17,212 bases of DNA. It comes from an uncultured Collinsella sp. (GTDB taxonomy: Bacteria > Actinomycetota > Coriobacteriia > Coriobacteriales > Coriobacteriaceae). Both the position numbers and the translations under genes were made by a program. Positions 6,975-14,263 of this stretch are shown in pieces; within the stretch, counting starts at the first letter, position 1, and every line of letters begins with the position of its first letter. The notes beneath the pieces are model-generated. The model made no database searches, was not told where the DNA came from, and saw only the letters and a list, made by a program, of their open reading frames with translations. The stretch spans positions 1-17,212 of the forward strand of contig CAAFMM010000192.1 of NCBI GenBank assembly GCA_900764025.1, written 5' to 3'.

Positions 6975-8172
6975 CGATCTCACCGATCAGCTCTTCCACC
7001 TTGTCGGCGACGGCAACGAGGTTGCGGCGCACCTTCTCGAGCTCGTCGGGTCCCAGCACGTCGAGCATCTCGGGAAGGATCTTCTCGAGCTCGGAGAGGC
7101 AGTCGGCGGATTTCTTGGCGGGCGTGTCCATGAGCTTGACGCGGCGCACGGTCTCTCTTGCGCGGTCGCCTGCGCGCTTGAAGCCGTCGACGAGGTTGCC
7201 GTCCGAGCGCAGCTCGCTCACCTTCTCGCGCGTGAGGGCGTCGGGACCCATCTTCTCGAGGAGCTCGGACATGGCCTGCAGCTCGGCGGCCTTGAAGTCG
7301 GCCTCCGCATCCGTGCCTGCCACGCTGCCGAAGTCTCTCACGTATCGGGTGATGTCGCCCTCGGGCTGCACCACCATGTTGGCGAACATGAGTCGTTTGA
7401 CAAGCTGTTTGTCGCGCCTGTTGTCGTACTTCTTCAGCACGCGGCTGAACTCGCCCAAGGGGCCATCGACCTTGAGGGCGCGGGCGAGGTGGTACTGCTC
7501 GGGGGCCTGGCAGAATTCGAGGAACTCCTCCATGTACTGGGCGCGGTCGACGAGTTTTTTCACCTCCGCCTCGGTCATGCCCGTCGCGTTGCCGTACTCC
7601 GCAGGGGTTATGAGGTGGTTCTTAACCACGTCGCGGTATACGCCGACGAGGCGGTCGACGGGATCGTACGCCACCTTCTCCTCTTCGCCGATTTGGATGG
7701 CGAGCTCGAGCAGCTTGATGCGCTTGGGGTCGCTGCCTGTGGCGTCGTCGAGGATGGCGGCCTCGAACCAGCCCGCCTCGTTGTTCGCCCGCGCGAGGCG
7801 GCGGACGCAGGTCAGGCGTCGGTTGCCGTCGATGACGCGTCCGTCGTTGAGCACGATGCCCGGCCTAAGCTGGCCGCGAAGGGCGATGCTCTTCTCGGTC
7901 TTCCTGAGCGCGCCGGGGTTGCTCTCGACGATGAAGTCCTCGATGACGCCGTTGTACTCGTCGCGGCCAAGGGCGAGCAGATCCGCGCCCTGCGCGGAGT
8001 TGTACTCGCTTACCCAAGTGGCGATGCGGTCGTTCTGGTCGTTGTAGAACAGCAGATCGCACTTGATGCGGTAGATGTCGAAGTCGCGCGTCACGTTGTC
8101 GATGGAGTGCTTCTCCTTGCGACCCGTCGGCAGGACGTTGCCAGTCGCGATCCCTTCCTCAAGCAAGCTCAT
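6961..8172 (-). CDS. ParB/Srx-fold protein with DGNRR motif
   Basis: This 403-aa protein has a ParB/sulfiredoxin-like N-terminal domain, recognised by LRGQLRPGIVLNDGRVIDGN (98-117) running into RRL. The DGNRR at 115-119 is the nucleotide/phosphate-binding signature also seen in DndB-like and other defence proteins. Residues about 188-220 (ITPAEYGNATGMTEAEVKKL) look like the helix-turn-helix that follows this domain in ParB proteins. The C-terminal 150 residues are charged and helical, probably coiled. The start is the ATG at 8172 with GGAGG 6 bases upstream. It overlaps the previous gene by 14 bases and the next by 14 bases. There is no partitioning partner nearby, so chromosome segregation is unlikely. 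A DNA-sensing or control role in the operon is inferred. Confidence 0.8.
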   Translation of the reverse strand: MSLLEEGIATGNVLPTGRKEKHSIDNVTRDFDIYRIKCDLLFYNDQNDRIATWVSEYNSAQGADLLALGRDEYNGVIEDFIVESNPGALRKTEKSIALRGQLRPGIVLNDGRVIDGNRRLTCVRRLARANNEAGWFEAAILDDATGSDPKRIKLLELAIQIGEEEKVAYDPVDRLVGVYRDVVKNHLITPAEYGNATGMTEAEVKKLVDRAQYMEEFLEFCQAPEQYHLARALKVDGPLGEFSRVLKKYDNRRDKQLVKRLMFANMVVQPEGDITRYVRDFGSVAGTDAEADFKAAELQAMSELLEKMGPDALTREKVSELRSDGNLVDGFKRAGDRARETVRRVKLMDTPAKKSADCLSELEKILPEMLDVLGPDELEKVRRNLVAVADKVEELIGEIDERA

Positions 8173-9472
8173 TTCGTGCCTCCTTCTTCCATGCCTCCAT
8201 GGATGAGTAATATGCGTCCCCGATGTCGTCGTAGTAGACGTCGGAGTTGTAAATGGTCGTCGTCAGAAGCGGTGCCGGGCACGTGATGCCCAGATCGTTC
8301 GCGAGCAGTCTCGGCAGGTCATCGCGCTCGATTCCCTCATGGTGGGCGACGATCCACTCGATGAGGTCGGCTGCGGAAAGCCGCCCCTCGCCTCCGGCGA
8401 CGAACACCTTGGTTCCGGCGAGCGTGCAGCTGCGCAGGAGCCCTCCCGCGTCGAGCAGTCCCTCGTAGAAGTCGTCGGGCATGTCCAGCCCGTACAGCGG
8501 ATGCGGAGTGGCGCCGCCCGCGCGCAGGCTCGCCACGGTGAAGGGCTCGCCTTCGGGCGCATCCACGCTCACCGCGGGCGCGTACGACTCGATGTCCGCC
8601 ATGCGCGCGCCTAGCACGTCGTGCAGCCGCGAGAACGAGATGTAGCTGTCGCCCTCGTAGAGAAGTAAGCGGTGGTCCGAAAGCGCCTGGCGCAGCACCT
8701 GGCGGAAGGCGGGGTGCTGCCACACGGCGTTCTCGAAGCCGGCGTCGCCCTTCGCGAAAGACGGATGCTCGGCCAGCAGCCGCGTGAAGTGGTCGTTCGG
8801 GGTGCTCCCTTCTCGGAAGAGCAAGCCGCGGTCCTCGTAGTAGCCCGCATCCTCGATGCCGCGGTCGAGCGCTTCGGGCGGATCGTCGGGAAACTCGAAG
8901 GCGAAGCGCCGACGCACGAGGCCTTCGTCGCAGATGCGGCCGGCAAGCTCCCGGGCAAGGAAGCCCTCGAGGGTGGGTGCCTCGCGCTCGGTGTCGTGCG
9001 CTACGGGCACATCCGCACGGGAGGCCGGGGCGCCCGTCGGGCATTCAGCGACCTCGACGCCAAGCCACTCCGAGAAGCTCACGTCCGCGGGCTCGGCGAA
9101 CAGGTCGAGCCATATCGCGGCGATGCCTGCGCTGAAGCCGTATTCGCGCTCGTAGGCTTTCGCGGCGACGTTTCTGGGCTCGTCCGCATGGCGCTCGGCG
9201 AAGGCGCGCACCTGACGGCGGCGGTCGACCTTGCCGAACCCGACAGAGAGGTGGTCGCCCAGGGTGACGCCCTCGTCTGCGTTCCAGAAGACCTGCTTCA
9301 GCTCATCGTAGAGAGCGATGGGCGTGGTGATCCCCACGCGCCTTAGCTCATTGCGCGAGACGCGAAAGACTAGACGGGCGCAAAGTTCGGTATCCTCACG
9401 CCGTGCCGCACTCACCGCCGCTCGCGCAGCCTCTGCACGCCCATCCTGTTTGCTGTCGACTACTTCCGCCAC
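8159..9472 (-). CDS. 437-aa protein of unknown family in the defence operon
   Basis: I do not recognise this family. The GTG start at 9472 lies 3 bases after the stop of the helicase-nuclease gene, with GAGG about 8 bases upstream; no good ATG exists near. There is no signal peptide or membrane segment. The N-terminal 40 residues are charged and Ala-rich. Three segments look like helix bundles ending in a short aromatic strand: around 42-80 (ELRRVGITTPIALYDELK), 184-222 (to EDRGLLFREGS), and 345-396 (KVFVAG, then LSAADLIEWIVAHHEG). These could be tandem winged-helix DNA-binding modules, but that is a guess from pattern. The C-terminus is rich in Asp and Tyr (DVYYDDIGDAYYSS). It overlaps the ParB-like gene by 14 bases, which implies coupled synthesis and a shared complex. 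Confidence 0.75.
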   Translation of the reverse strand: MAEVVDSKQDGRAEAARAAVSAARREDTELCARLVFRVSRNELRRVGITTPIALYDELKQVFWNADEGVTLGDHLSVGFGKVDRRRQVRAFAERHADEPRNVAAKAYEREYGFSAGIAAIWLDLFAEPADVSFSEWLGVEVAECPTGAPASRADVPVAHDTEREAPTLEGFLARELAGRICDEGLVRRRFAFEFPDDPPEALDRGIEDAGYYEDRGLLFREGSTPNDHFTRLLAEHPSFAKGDAGFENAVWQHPAFRQVLRQALSDHRLLLYEGDSYISFSRLHDVLGARMADIESYAPAVSVDAPEGEPFTVASLRAGGATPHPLYGLDMPDDFYEGLLDAGGLLRSCTLAGTKVFVAGGEGRLSAADLIEWIVAHHEGIERDDLPRLLANDLGITCPAPLLTTTIYNSDVYYDDIGDAYYSSMEAWKKEARNELA

Positions 9473-9475
9473 GCG

Positions 9476-11833
9476 CTACGCCTCGCCCAGCTTGGGCCCG
9501 AAGACGCGCTCGACGTATGCCTCCAGCGTGCCCTCCTTGGCGAGCTCCGCGGCGTCCGCGAGCTCGAAGTTAGAGTCACATCCTTGGCCGACCTCGTCGT
9601 GGAAACCCAGGATGAAGTGGGTGGCAATCTCGTAGATAATCTTGGTGGGCGCGATGCCGAACACCTGATGCTCCAGGATGTGGTCCAAACGCTCGCGGTC
9701 GTCCGGGAAGGCGGCCTTCATGCCCTCGCTTCGGTACAGGCGCTTGATGATCTCGGTGATGTAGAGGCCAGACTTCATATACAGGTCGGCGAAGGTGTGG
9801 CTCGGGTCATCGAAGCAGCCCGGGTTCTCCTTCTCGAAGAGGTCCACCATCTGAACCACGACGTTGCGCGGCGTGAAGATCTGATTGGTCTTCTGGGGCG
9901 GCACGTAGTCGAAGATGTCCTCTGTCTGGGACTCGTCGAAGTAATTGGCCAGGCGTTCGCGCAGCTTGATGAACTCGCTCACGGAGTCGTTGAATACGAC
10001 CTCGTCGAAGAGGTGCCCAACGAAGCGCTTTACCTCGCCGGTCTCGCCATCGGTGTAGTCGCCGCCATCACGCAAAAAGCGGAACTCATCAACGGTGATG
10101 CTCGTGACGTCCTGGAAGACGTCAGCGGGGATCACGGTGTCGAAGTTCGCGAGCGTCGTGCCCTCTTCGCCGTAGGCCATGAGGAACGACGGGATGGTAC
10201 GCGAGAAGCCGCGCAGATGAGCGCGCACCTTGTCCTCGATGCCCTGCTTCTCGTCCTCTTTCTTCGCCGTCTCCACCTCGCGCACCACGGTCTCGCCGGC
10301 GCGTTGCACGAGCTCCTCGCGGGAGTCCTCGAGCTTCTGGGCGAGCGTCTGGAACGCCTCCGCTTTCTGCTCGTCATGGCGCTTGTTCACCTCGGCGCGC
10401 TCGGTCTCGCTTGTCGCCGCCTTGAGCTCGTCCAGGCGCGACTGCTCGATGCGTCGCGCCTGGATCTGGTAGTCGCCGACCTGGCGGTTGAGTTGGATGT
10501 CGGCGTCCGCCTGGACCTTGCGCTCGATCTGCTGCTGCTGGCGCGGCTTGAGCTCGCTGCCGTAGCTCTCCTTGGCGGCCTGTACCAGAGGCGCGGTCAC
10601 GCTCTGCTTGAAGGCCTCCTTGAGGTTGTCGAGCATCACCCGATCGTCGTCATCGGCCTCGTGGGCTTTCGCGATGTCGTCCATGTGGCCTGAGAATTCG
10701 ACGGCGATGTCGCCGTAGACCTTCGGCCCGAAGATGTCCGCAGCCTTGCCTACGACCTGCTCGTCGGGAATCTCCACCTCGCCCTCGTCGTTGATGGAGA
10801 GCTCGTCGGCCGTGCCCTCATCGATCTCGACCTTGTTCTTCTCGGCGTTCTGTGCCTTGCCCTGCTCGTAGGGATCGAAGCGCTGGATGATCTCCACGAC
10901 CTCTGCCGGCGCGCGGAAGACGCTCGCGATGTTCTGGAACAGGAAGTTGCTCATAAAGCCGCGCCTGACCACCTCGCGGGCATGGATGCGCCTCGGCACG
11001 CTGAGCACCTGCTCGGCGTCGAGCTCGACCATCTGCCCCTCTTCGTCCTCGCCGTAGACGGGGAAGAAGTTCAGCAACTGACGGATATGGCGCTCGCGCG
11101 TTTCGACATCGCCGCCGCCGCGCGCGGTCTCGCCGTACAGGTCGTTGGCGAACTGCTCAAAGATAGTAAGCGTGCGCGCCGGGTCGAAGTCGAAGACGTA
11201 GGCGTTCTCCTTGCGCGCGTAGTTGCCGCCGCCCAGGTCGAACAGGCACGGGTTCTGGCTGCGGAAGGCCGCCTGCATGTACAGTGCGGGGCTCGCCATG
11301 TTCGAGAGCATGAGCACGGCGGTCCACTCCGGCACGGTCACGCCCGTGGTCAGCTGGCCGACCGAAAGGGTGATGGTCCTGTCGTGGTCCTTGATCGCGC
11401 GGCGTACCTTGTCGAGCGATTTCTCGTTCTCGTCATCGGCGTCGATCTTGCCGTCGCCAGCAGCGAGTACCACCTCGTAATCCTTGAAGACGGGGTGCGC
11501 CTGCAGCTTCTTGGCGAGGGCGCGGGCGGAGTCGACGCGGTTGAGCATCCAGAACGTGTGACGCAGCTCGTCGCGCAGCCCGGGTGTCGAGAACGGGAAC
11601 TTCTCCTGCGTGGTGAGCGCGTCGAGGAACTTATCCACGTCGGCGTCGTGCACGAAGCCGCCGTTGTGCTTGGTCGAGAAGAACTCGTTGAGGTCGAAGG
11701 CGAACTCGGTCTGCTCGCCATCAATCTCCATGCCGCCGCGGGCCTCCTGCTCGACGATGTCGCTCATCTGGTAGGTGAGCAGGTTGAGCTTGGGGAGGTT
11801 GGCGTAGGGGTTCGGCTGCTCAGAGTCGGCAGG
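9476..11833 (-). pseudogene. GIY-YIG/DEAH restriction helicase, C-terminal part cut off by the IS
   Basis: This is the downstream part of a large helicase-nuclease gene, separated from its start by the IS256-family insertion. Numbered on the restored 1127-aa protein, it begins at P343 of the duplicated target codons. It carries helicase motif V (LTTGVTVPEW, 503-512) and motif VI (YMQAAFRSQNP, 527-537). A charged, Gln-rich coiled-coil stretch follows at about 771-875. A methyltransferase-like tail comes last: FTP (995-997), FADLYMKSG (1023-1031) in the place of the DPxxGxG motif, and VFGIAPTKIIYE (1066-1077), with no NPPY. The tail may dock the methyltransferase partner rather than catalyse. 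The stop TAG lies 3 bases before the next gene. Without the first half it lacks nuclease, Walker A and DEAH motifs and should be inactive. Confidence 0.85.
11825..11833. repeat. target-site duplication, left copy
   Basis: GTCGGCAGG, identical to 13227-13235. On the minus strand it spells the codons CCT GCC GAC (Pro-Ala-Asp), in the same frame on both sides of the IS. Confidence 0.85.
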
Positions 11834-11858
11834 GTCAAGTCCAAATCGGTGTGTAAAT
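11834..11858 (+). repeat. IS left terminal inverted repeat
   Basis: It ends in GTGTAAAT (11851-11858), the perfect inverse of ATTTACAC at 13201-13208. The outer 17 bases match the other end at 9 positions, including GTCCA. Imperfect ends of this length are usual for IS256 relatives. Confidence 0.7.
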
Positions 11859-11871
11859 TCGCAACCGCCAC

Positions 11872-11894
11872 CGGCCGCGGCTAGCCCGCGGCCG
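11872..11894 (-). repeat. GC hairpin over the transposase stop codon
   Basis: CGGCCGCGG (11872-11880) and CCGCGGCCG (11886-11894) are perfect 9-base arms around a 5-base loop that contains the TAG stop. There is no T tract after it, so it is not a standard intrinsic terminator. It could slow ribosomes or RNA polymerase at the end of the IS. Confidence 0.6.
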
Positions 11895-13122
11895 ACATGA
11901 GCCTCGCCTGCTCCCTGGCTATCCCGGCGAGCTCCGCCATCCTTCCCTCGAGCTCCGCCACGCCGGTCGAGTAGTAGGCCTTGGACATCGCGGCCCACCG
12001 GTCGTTCTCCTCCATGAGCAGGGCGCCCACGAGCCTGACCGCCGAGCCGTCGCTGGGGAAGACGCCCACGACGTTGGACCTGCGCTTGATCTCCTTGTTG
12101 AGCCGCTCGAGGTAGTTCGAGGTCCTCGCGCACCTGCGCATCTGCTCCGGCAGGCGCATCGCGGTCATCGCGTCGTCGAAGCCGGCGTCGAGGCGCTCGC
12201 ACGCCTGCGGGGCCTCCTCGGCGTAGTCGGCGAGGATCCGGTCGCGCCTCGCCTCCGCCTCCGCGAGCGTGCGGCAGTTGAACATCTCGGTCATCTCCGA
12301 CCGCAGGCCGGCCCTCAGGCGCTTCGGGGCGGCGTCGGAGACGTTGCGGGAGAAGTGGGCCTGGCACCTCTGCCAGGCGGCGTCCGGCCACACGTCGTGG
12401 AGGGCCGCCACGAGCCCCTCGTGCGCGTCGGAGGTGACCACGGCCATCCCCCGGAGGCCGCGGTCCCTGAGCGAGCGCATGAACGCGGACCAGCTCGACC
12501 GCGTCTCGGCGTCGGCGAGGGCGAGCCCGAGCACCTCCTTCCGGCCGGAGCGGTCGAGGCCGATGGCCACGAGCATCGCCCGGGCCCTCACCCTGTGGCC
12601 GCCGCGGACCTTCAGGTAGGTCGCGTCCAGCATCGCGAAGGGGTAGGCGCCCGGCTCGAGCGGGCGCGTCCTGAAGCCCTCGACAGCCGAGTCGAGCGTG
12701 GCGCAGGCGGCGGACACCGACTGCTTCGAGAACTCCCTGCCGCAGATCTCCCGCATGACCCTGCCGACCTTGGCGGTGGAGACGCCGCCCACCACCATCT
12801 CGGCCATGGTGGTCACGAGGGCGGCCTCGCTCCTCCTGTAGCTCTCGAAGACCATCGTCTCGAACGGGGCGTTGCGGTGCCTGGGGACCTCGAGCTCGAT
12901 GGTCCCGACCCTGGTCGTGAGCCGCCTCGCGCGGGTGCCGTTGCGGCTGTCGGTGCGCGACTCGCTCCTCTCGTAGCGCCCCGCCCCGAGCTGCTCGTCG
13001 GACTCCGCGCGCATCACGGCGTTGAGGGCCGCGGCGAGCACCTGCCGGAAGGCGTCCCCCGAGGAGTCCGCGAGGAGCCGTAGAATTTCGTCCTGGTCGA
13101 GGGTAACATTGATCTGGGCCAT
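11881..13122 (-). CDS. IS256-family (mutator-type) transposase
   Basis: This 413-aa protein is of the normal length for the family and looks intact. The DDE triad is visible as D166 (MLDATYLKV), D232 (VTSDAHEGL) and E339 (SNYLERLNKEIKRRSNVVGVF). The C253/H256 pair (WQRCQAHFSRN) typical of IS256 transposases lies between the second D and the E. The N-terminal 120 residues form the DNA-binding region that recognises the terminal repeats. The start is the ATG at 13122 with GGAGGAAC upstream. The enzyme moves its element by a copy-out, circle-forming route in studied members. It is transcribed in the same direction as the gene it interrupts. Its last codons lie in a perfect GC hairpin. Confidence 0.95.
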   Translation of the reverse strand: MAQINVTLDQDEILRLLADSSGDAFRQVLAAALNAVMRAESDEQLGAGRYERSESRTDSRNGTRARRLTTRVGTIELEVPRHRNAPFETMVFESYRRSEAALVTTMAEMVVGGVSTAKVGRVMREICGREFSKQSVSAACATLDSAVEGFRTRPLEPGAYPFAMLDATYLKVRGGHRVRARAMLVAIGLDRSGRKEVLGLALADAETRSSWSAFMRSLRDRGLRGMAVVTSDAHEGLVAALHDVWPDAAWQRCQAHFSRNVSDAAPKRLRAGLRSEMTEMFNCRTLAEAEARRDRILADYAEEAPQACERLDAGFDDAMTAMRLPEQMRRCARTSNYLERLNKEIKRRSNVVGVFPSDGSAVRLVGALLMEENDRWAAMSKAYYSTGVAELEGRMAELAGIAREQARLMSAAG

Positions 13123-13175
13123 GCCCGTTCCTCCAAGTCTCTTTGTTCTCTGGCGATTGCAAATGTTACCTGGAG

Positions 13176-13194
13176 GGCGGGCCTCTGGCCCGCC
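13176..13194 (-). repeat. GC hairpin between IS right end and transposase gene
   Basis: GGCGGGCC (13176-13183) and GGCCCGCC (13187-13194) are perfect 8-base arms around 3 bases. It lies about 55 bases upstream of the transposase start. A transcript entering from the interrupted host gene would fold here before reaching the transposase. This is a common way for insertion sequences to limit transposase made from outside promoters. Confidence 0.55.
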
Positions 13195-13200
13195 ACTGCT

Positions 13201-13226
13201 ATTTACACCACTTTATGGACGTAGCT
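13201..13226 (-). repeat. IS right terminal inverted repeat
   Basis: Read on the minus strand it begins AGCTACGTCCATAAAGTG and ends in GTGTAAAT, pairing with the left end. It supplies the premature TAA (13205-13203) that ends the truncated helicase. Confidence 0.7.
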
Positions 13227-13235
13227 GTCGGCAGG
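13227..13235. repeat. target-site duplication, right copy
   Basis: GTCGGCAGG, matching 11825-11833. It corresponds to codons 343-345 of the interrupted helicase gene. Confidence 0.85.
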
Positions 13236-14261
13236 CCAGTCACGCTTGGCCTGCTGCTCGTCGGCATAGGTCCAGTTGTAGATGGCGTCGTCGGCGAACT
13301 TCTCGTTTGCGATGGCCTTGAAGGGCGTGCCAGAGAGGTGCAGCGTGAAGCGGCGCTTGATGTGGTCGAATGCCACGTCGGTCTTGAAGGTGTCCACGCC
13401 CTCGTGTGCCTCGTCGATGATGAGCACGTCCCAGGTGAGGTCGGCCACCTCGTCGAGCTTCTGGTACACGCCGCCGAAGCGGATGGAGCCCTTGAGGTCC
13501 TGAAGGCTCACGAACTCGATGAACCCCTTGGGGCCTTCCGGGTCGTTGCGGATGGCGCGCAGGTACTCCTCGCGGCTGAGGCAGTAGGGCTTGCCGGTCA
13601 GAGCGTTCACGCCGCTGATGAAGCGGTAGCCGCCCTCCAAGCCCACGAACTTCACGTAGTCGTCGTACCAGGAGTTGGCGATGGCAGGGCGGTTGGTGAC
13701 GATGAGCACCTTCTGCGCGCCGATACTGCGGCACAGGTCGTATGCGGTGAGCGTCTTGCCGAAGCGCGGCTTGGCGTTCCACAGGAACTCGCCGCCGTGC
13801 GCGCCGCCCTCGTCCCAATGGGCGCGGGCGAAGGCTCCCGTCTGCTCCACTGCGCGCTGCTGCTCGGCGCGCAGGGTGTAGGAGGCAGCGCCGGGTGCGT
13901 CCAGCACGCCGTCGGTGTCGCGGAACCGGTAGAACTGCTGGTGAGACTCCTCGCCGCTAATCTTGAACCATTCCTTCTTGGGTTCGCGCTCGACGCCCTG
14001 CTTCTCGAGGTAGGCGTGGAAGTCGGTGTCATGGAACGTGCCCGCACGGTGCTCCCACGTGGCGTTGCCGCTCCACTCCAGATGCCACTGCACGTCGGCG
14101 GTGTGCGTTTGCTGTTTGATTCGCTCGCGCACGTCCTGCTCGGTGTAGCCGATCTTGGTCCAGCCGTTGTGGCGGACGATCTCGGGCGTGGTGTAGGCAT
14201 AGATCTGCGGCACCGCGGGAGCGGTGGTCTCGATGATCTGGGAGATGTCGATGCTCGCCAT
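13227..14261 (-). pseudogene. GIY-YIG/DEAH restriction helicase, N-terminal part before the IS
   Basis: This is the first 345 codons of the helicase-nuclease gene. Residues 18-95 form a GIY-YIG/T5orf172-like nuclease domain (QIYAYTTPEIVRHNGWTKIG, then YT and RERIKQQ). A helicase begins at the Q-like LRAEQQRAVEQT (130-141), with Walker A AKPRFGKT (163-170), DEAH (283-286) and LSGTPF (309-314). The chain then enters IS sequence and stops after seven foreign residues (SYVHKVV) at 13203. The ATG at 14261 is 2 bases after the methyltransferase stop, with AAGGAG as ribosome binding site. A truncated nuclease plus half-helicase may still be made, but it cannot complete the two-lobed motor. As a whole the gene looks like the restriction subunit paired with the methyltransferase upstream. 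Confidence 0.88.
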
Positions 14262-14263
14262 TG

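Larger units (their letters stand above)
11834..13226 (-). mobile_element. IS256-family insertion sequence, about 1393 bp
   Basis: The element carries one transposase gene and lies inside the helicase-nuclease gene. Boundaries come from a 9-base direct repeat GTCGGCAGG on both sides and from imperfect terminal inverted repeats of about 25 bases. The repeats share GTCCA and the inner GTGTAAAT. Size and target duplication fit the family (about 1.3-1.5 kb, 8-9 bp). With an 8-base duplication the left boundary would move by one base. Taking out the element plus one repeat joins ...DWPAD to SEQPNPYANL in frame. The perfect repeats suggest a recent insertion. Confidence 0.9.

Noticed and set aside
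9476..13162. A 1228-codon open frame that runs from inside the IS into the helicase C-terminal part
   Set aside because: The first 430 codons are the transposase region read in another frame (Arg/Pro/Gly-rich nonsense). Only the part from 11833 down is real coding sequence.
11841..13220. IS boundaries at the GTGTAAAT/ATTTACAC pair itself
   Set aside because: The bases just outside that pair do not match each other. Moving outward 17-18 bases gives a perfect 9-base duplication that also restores the reading frame.
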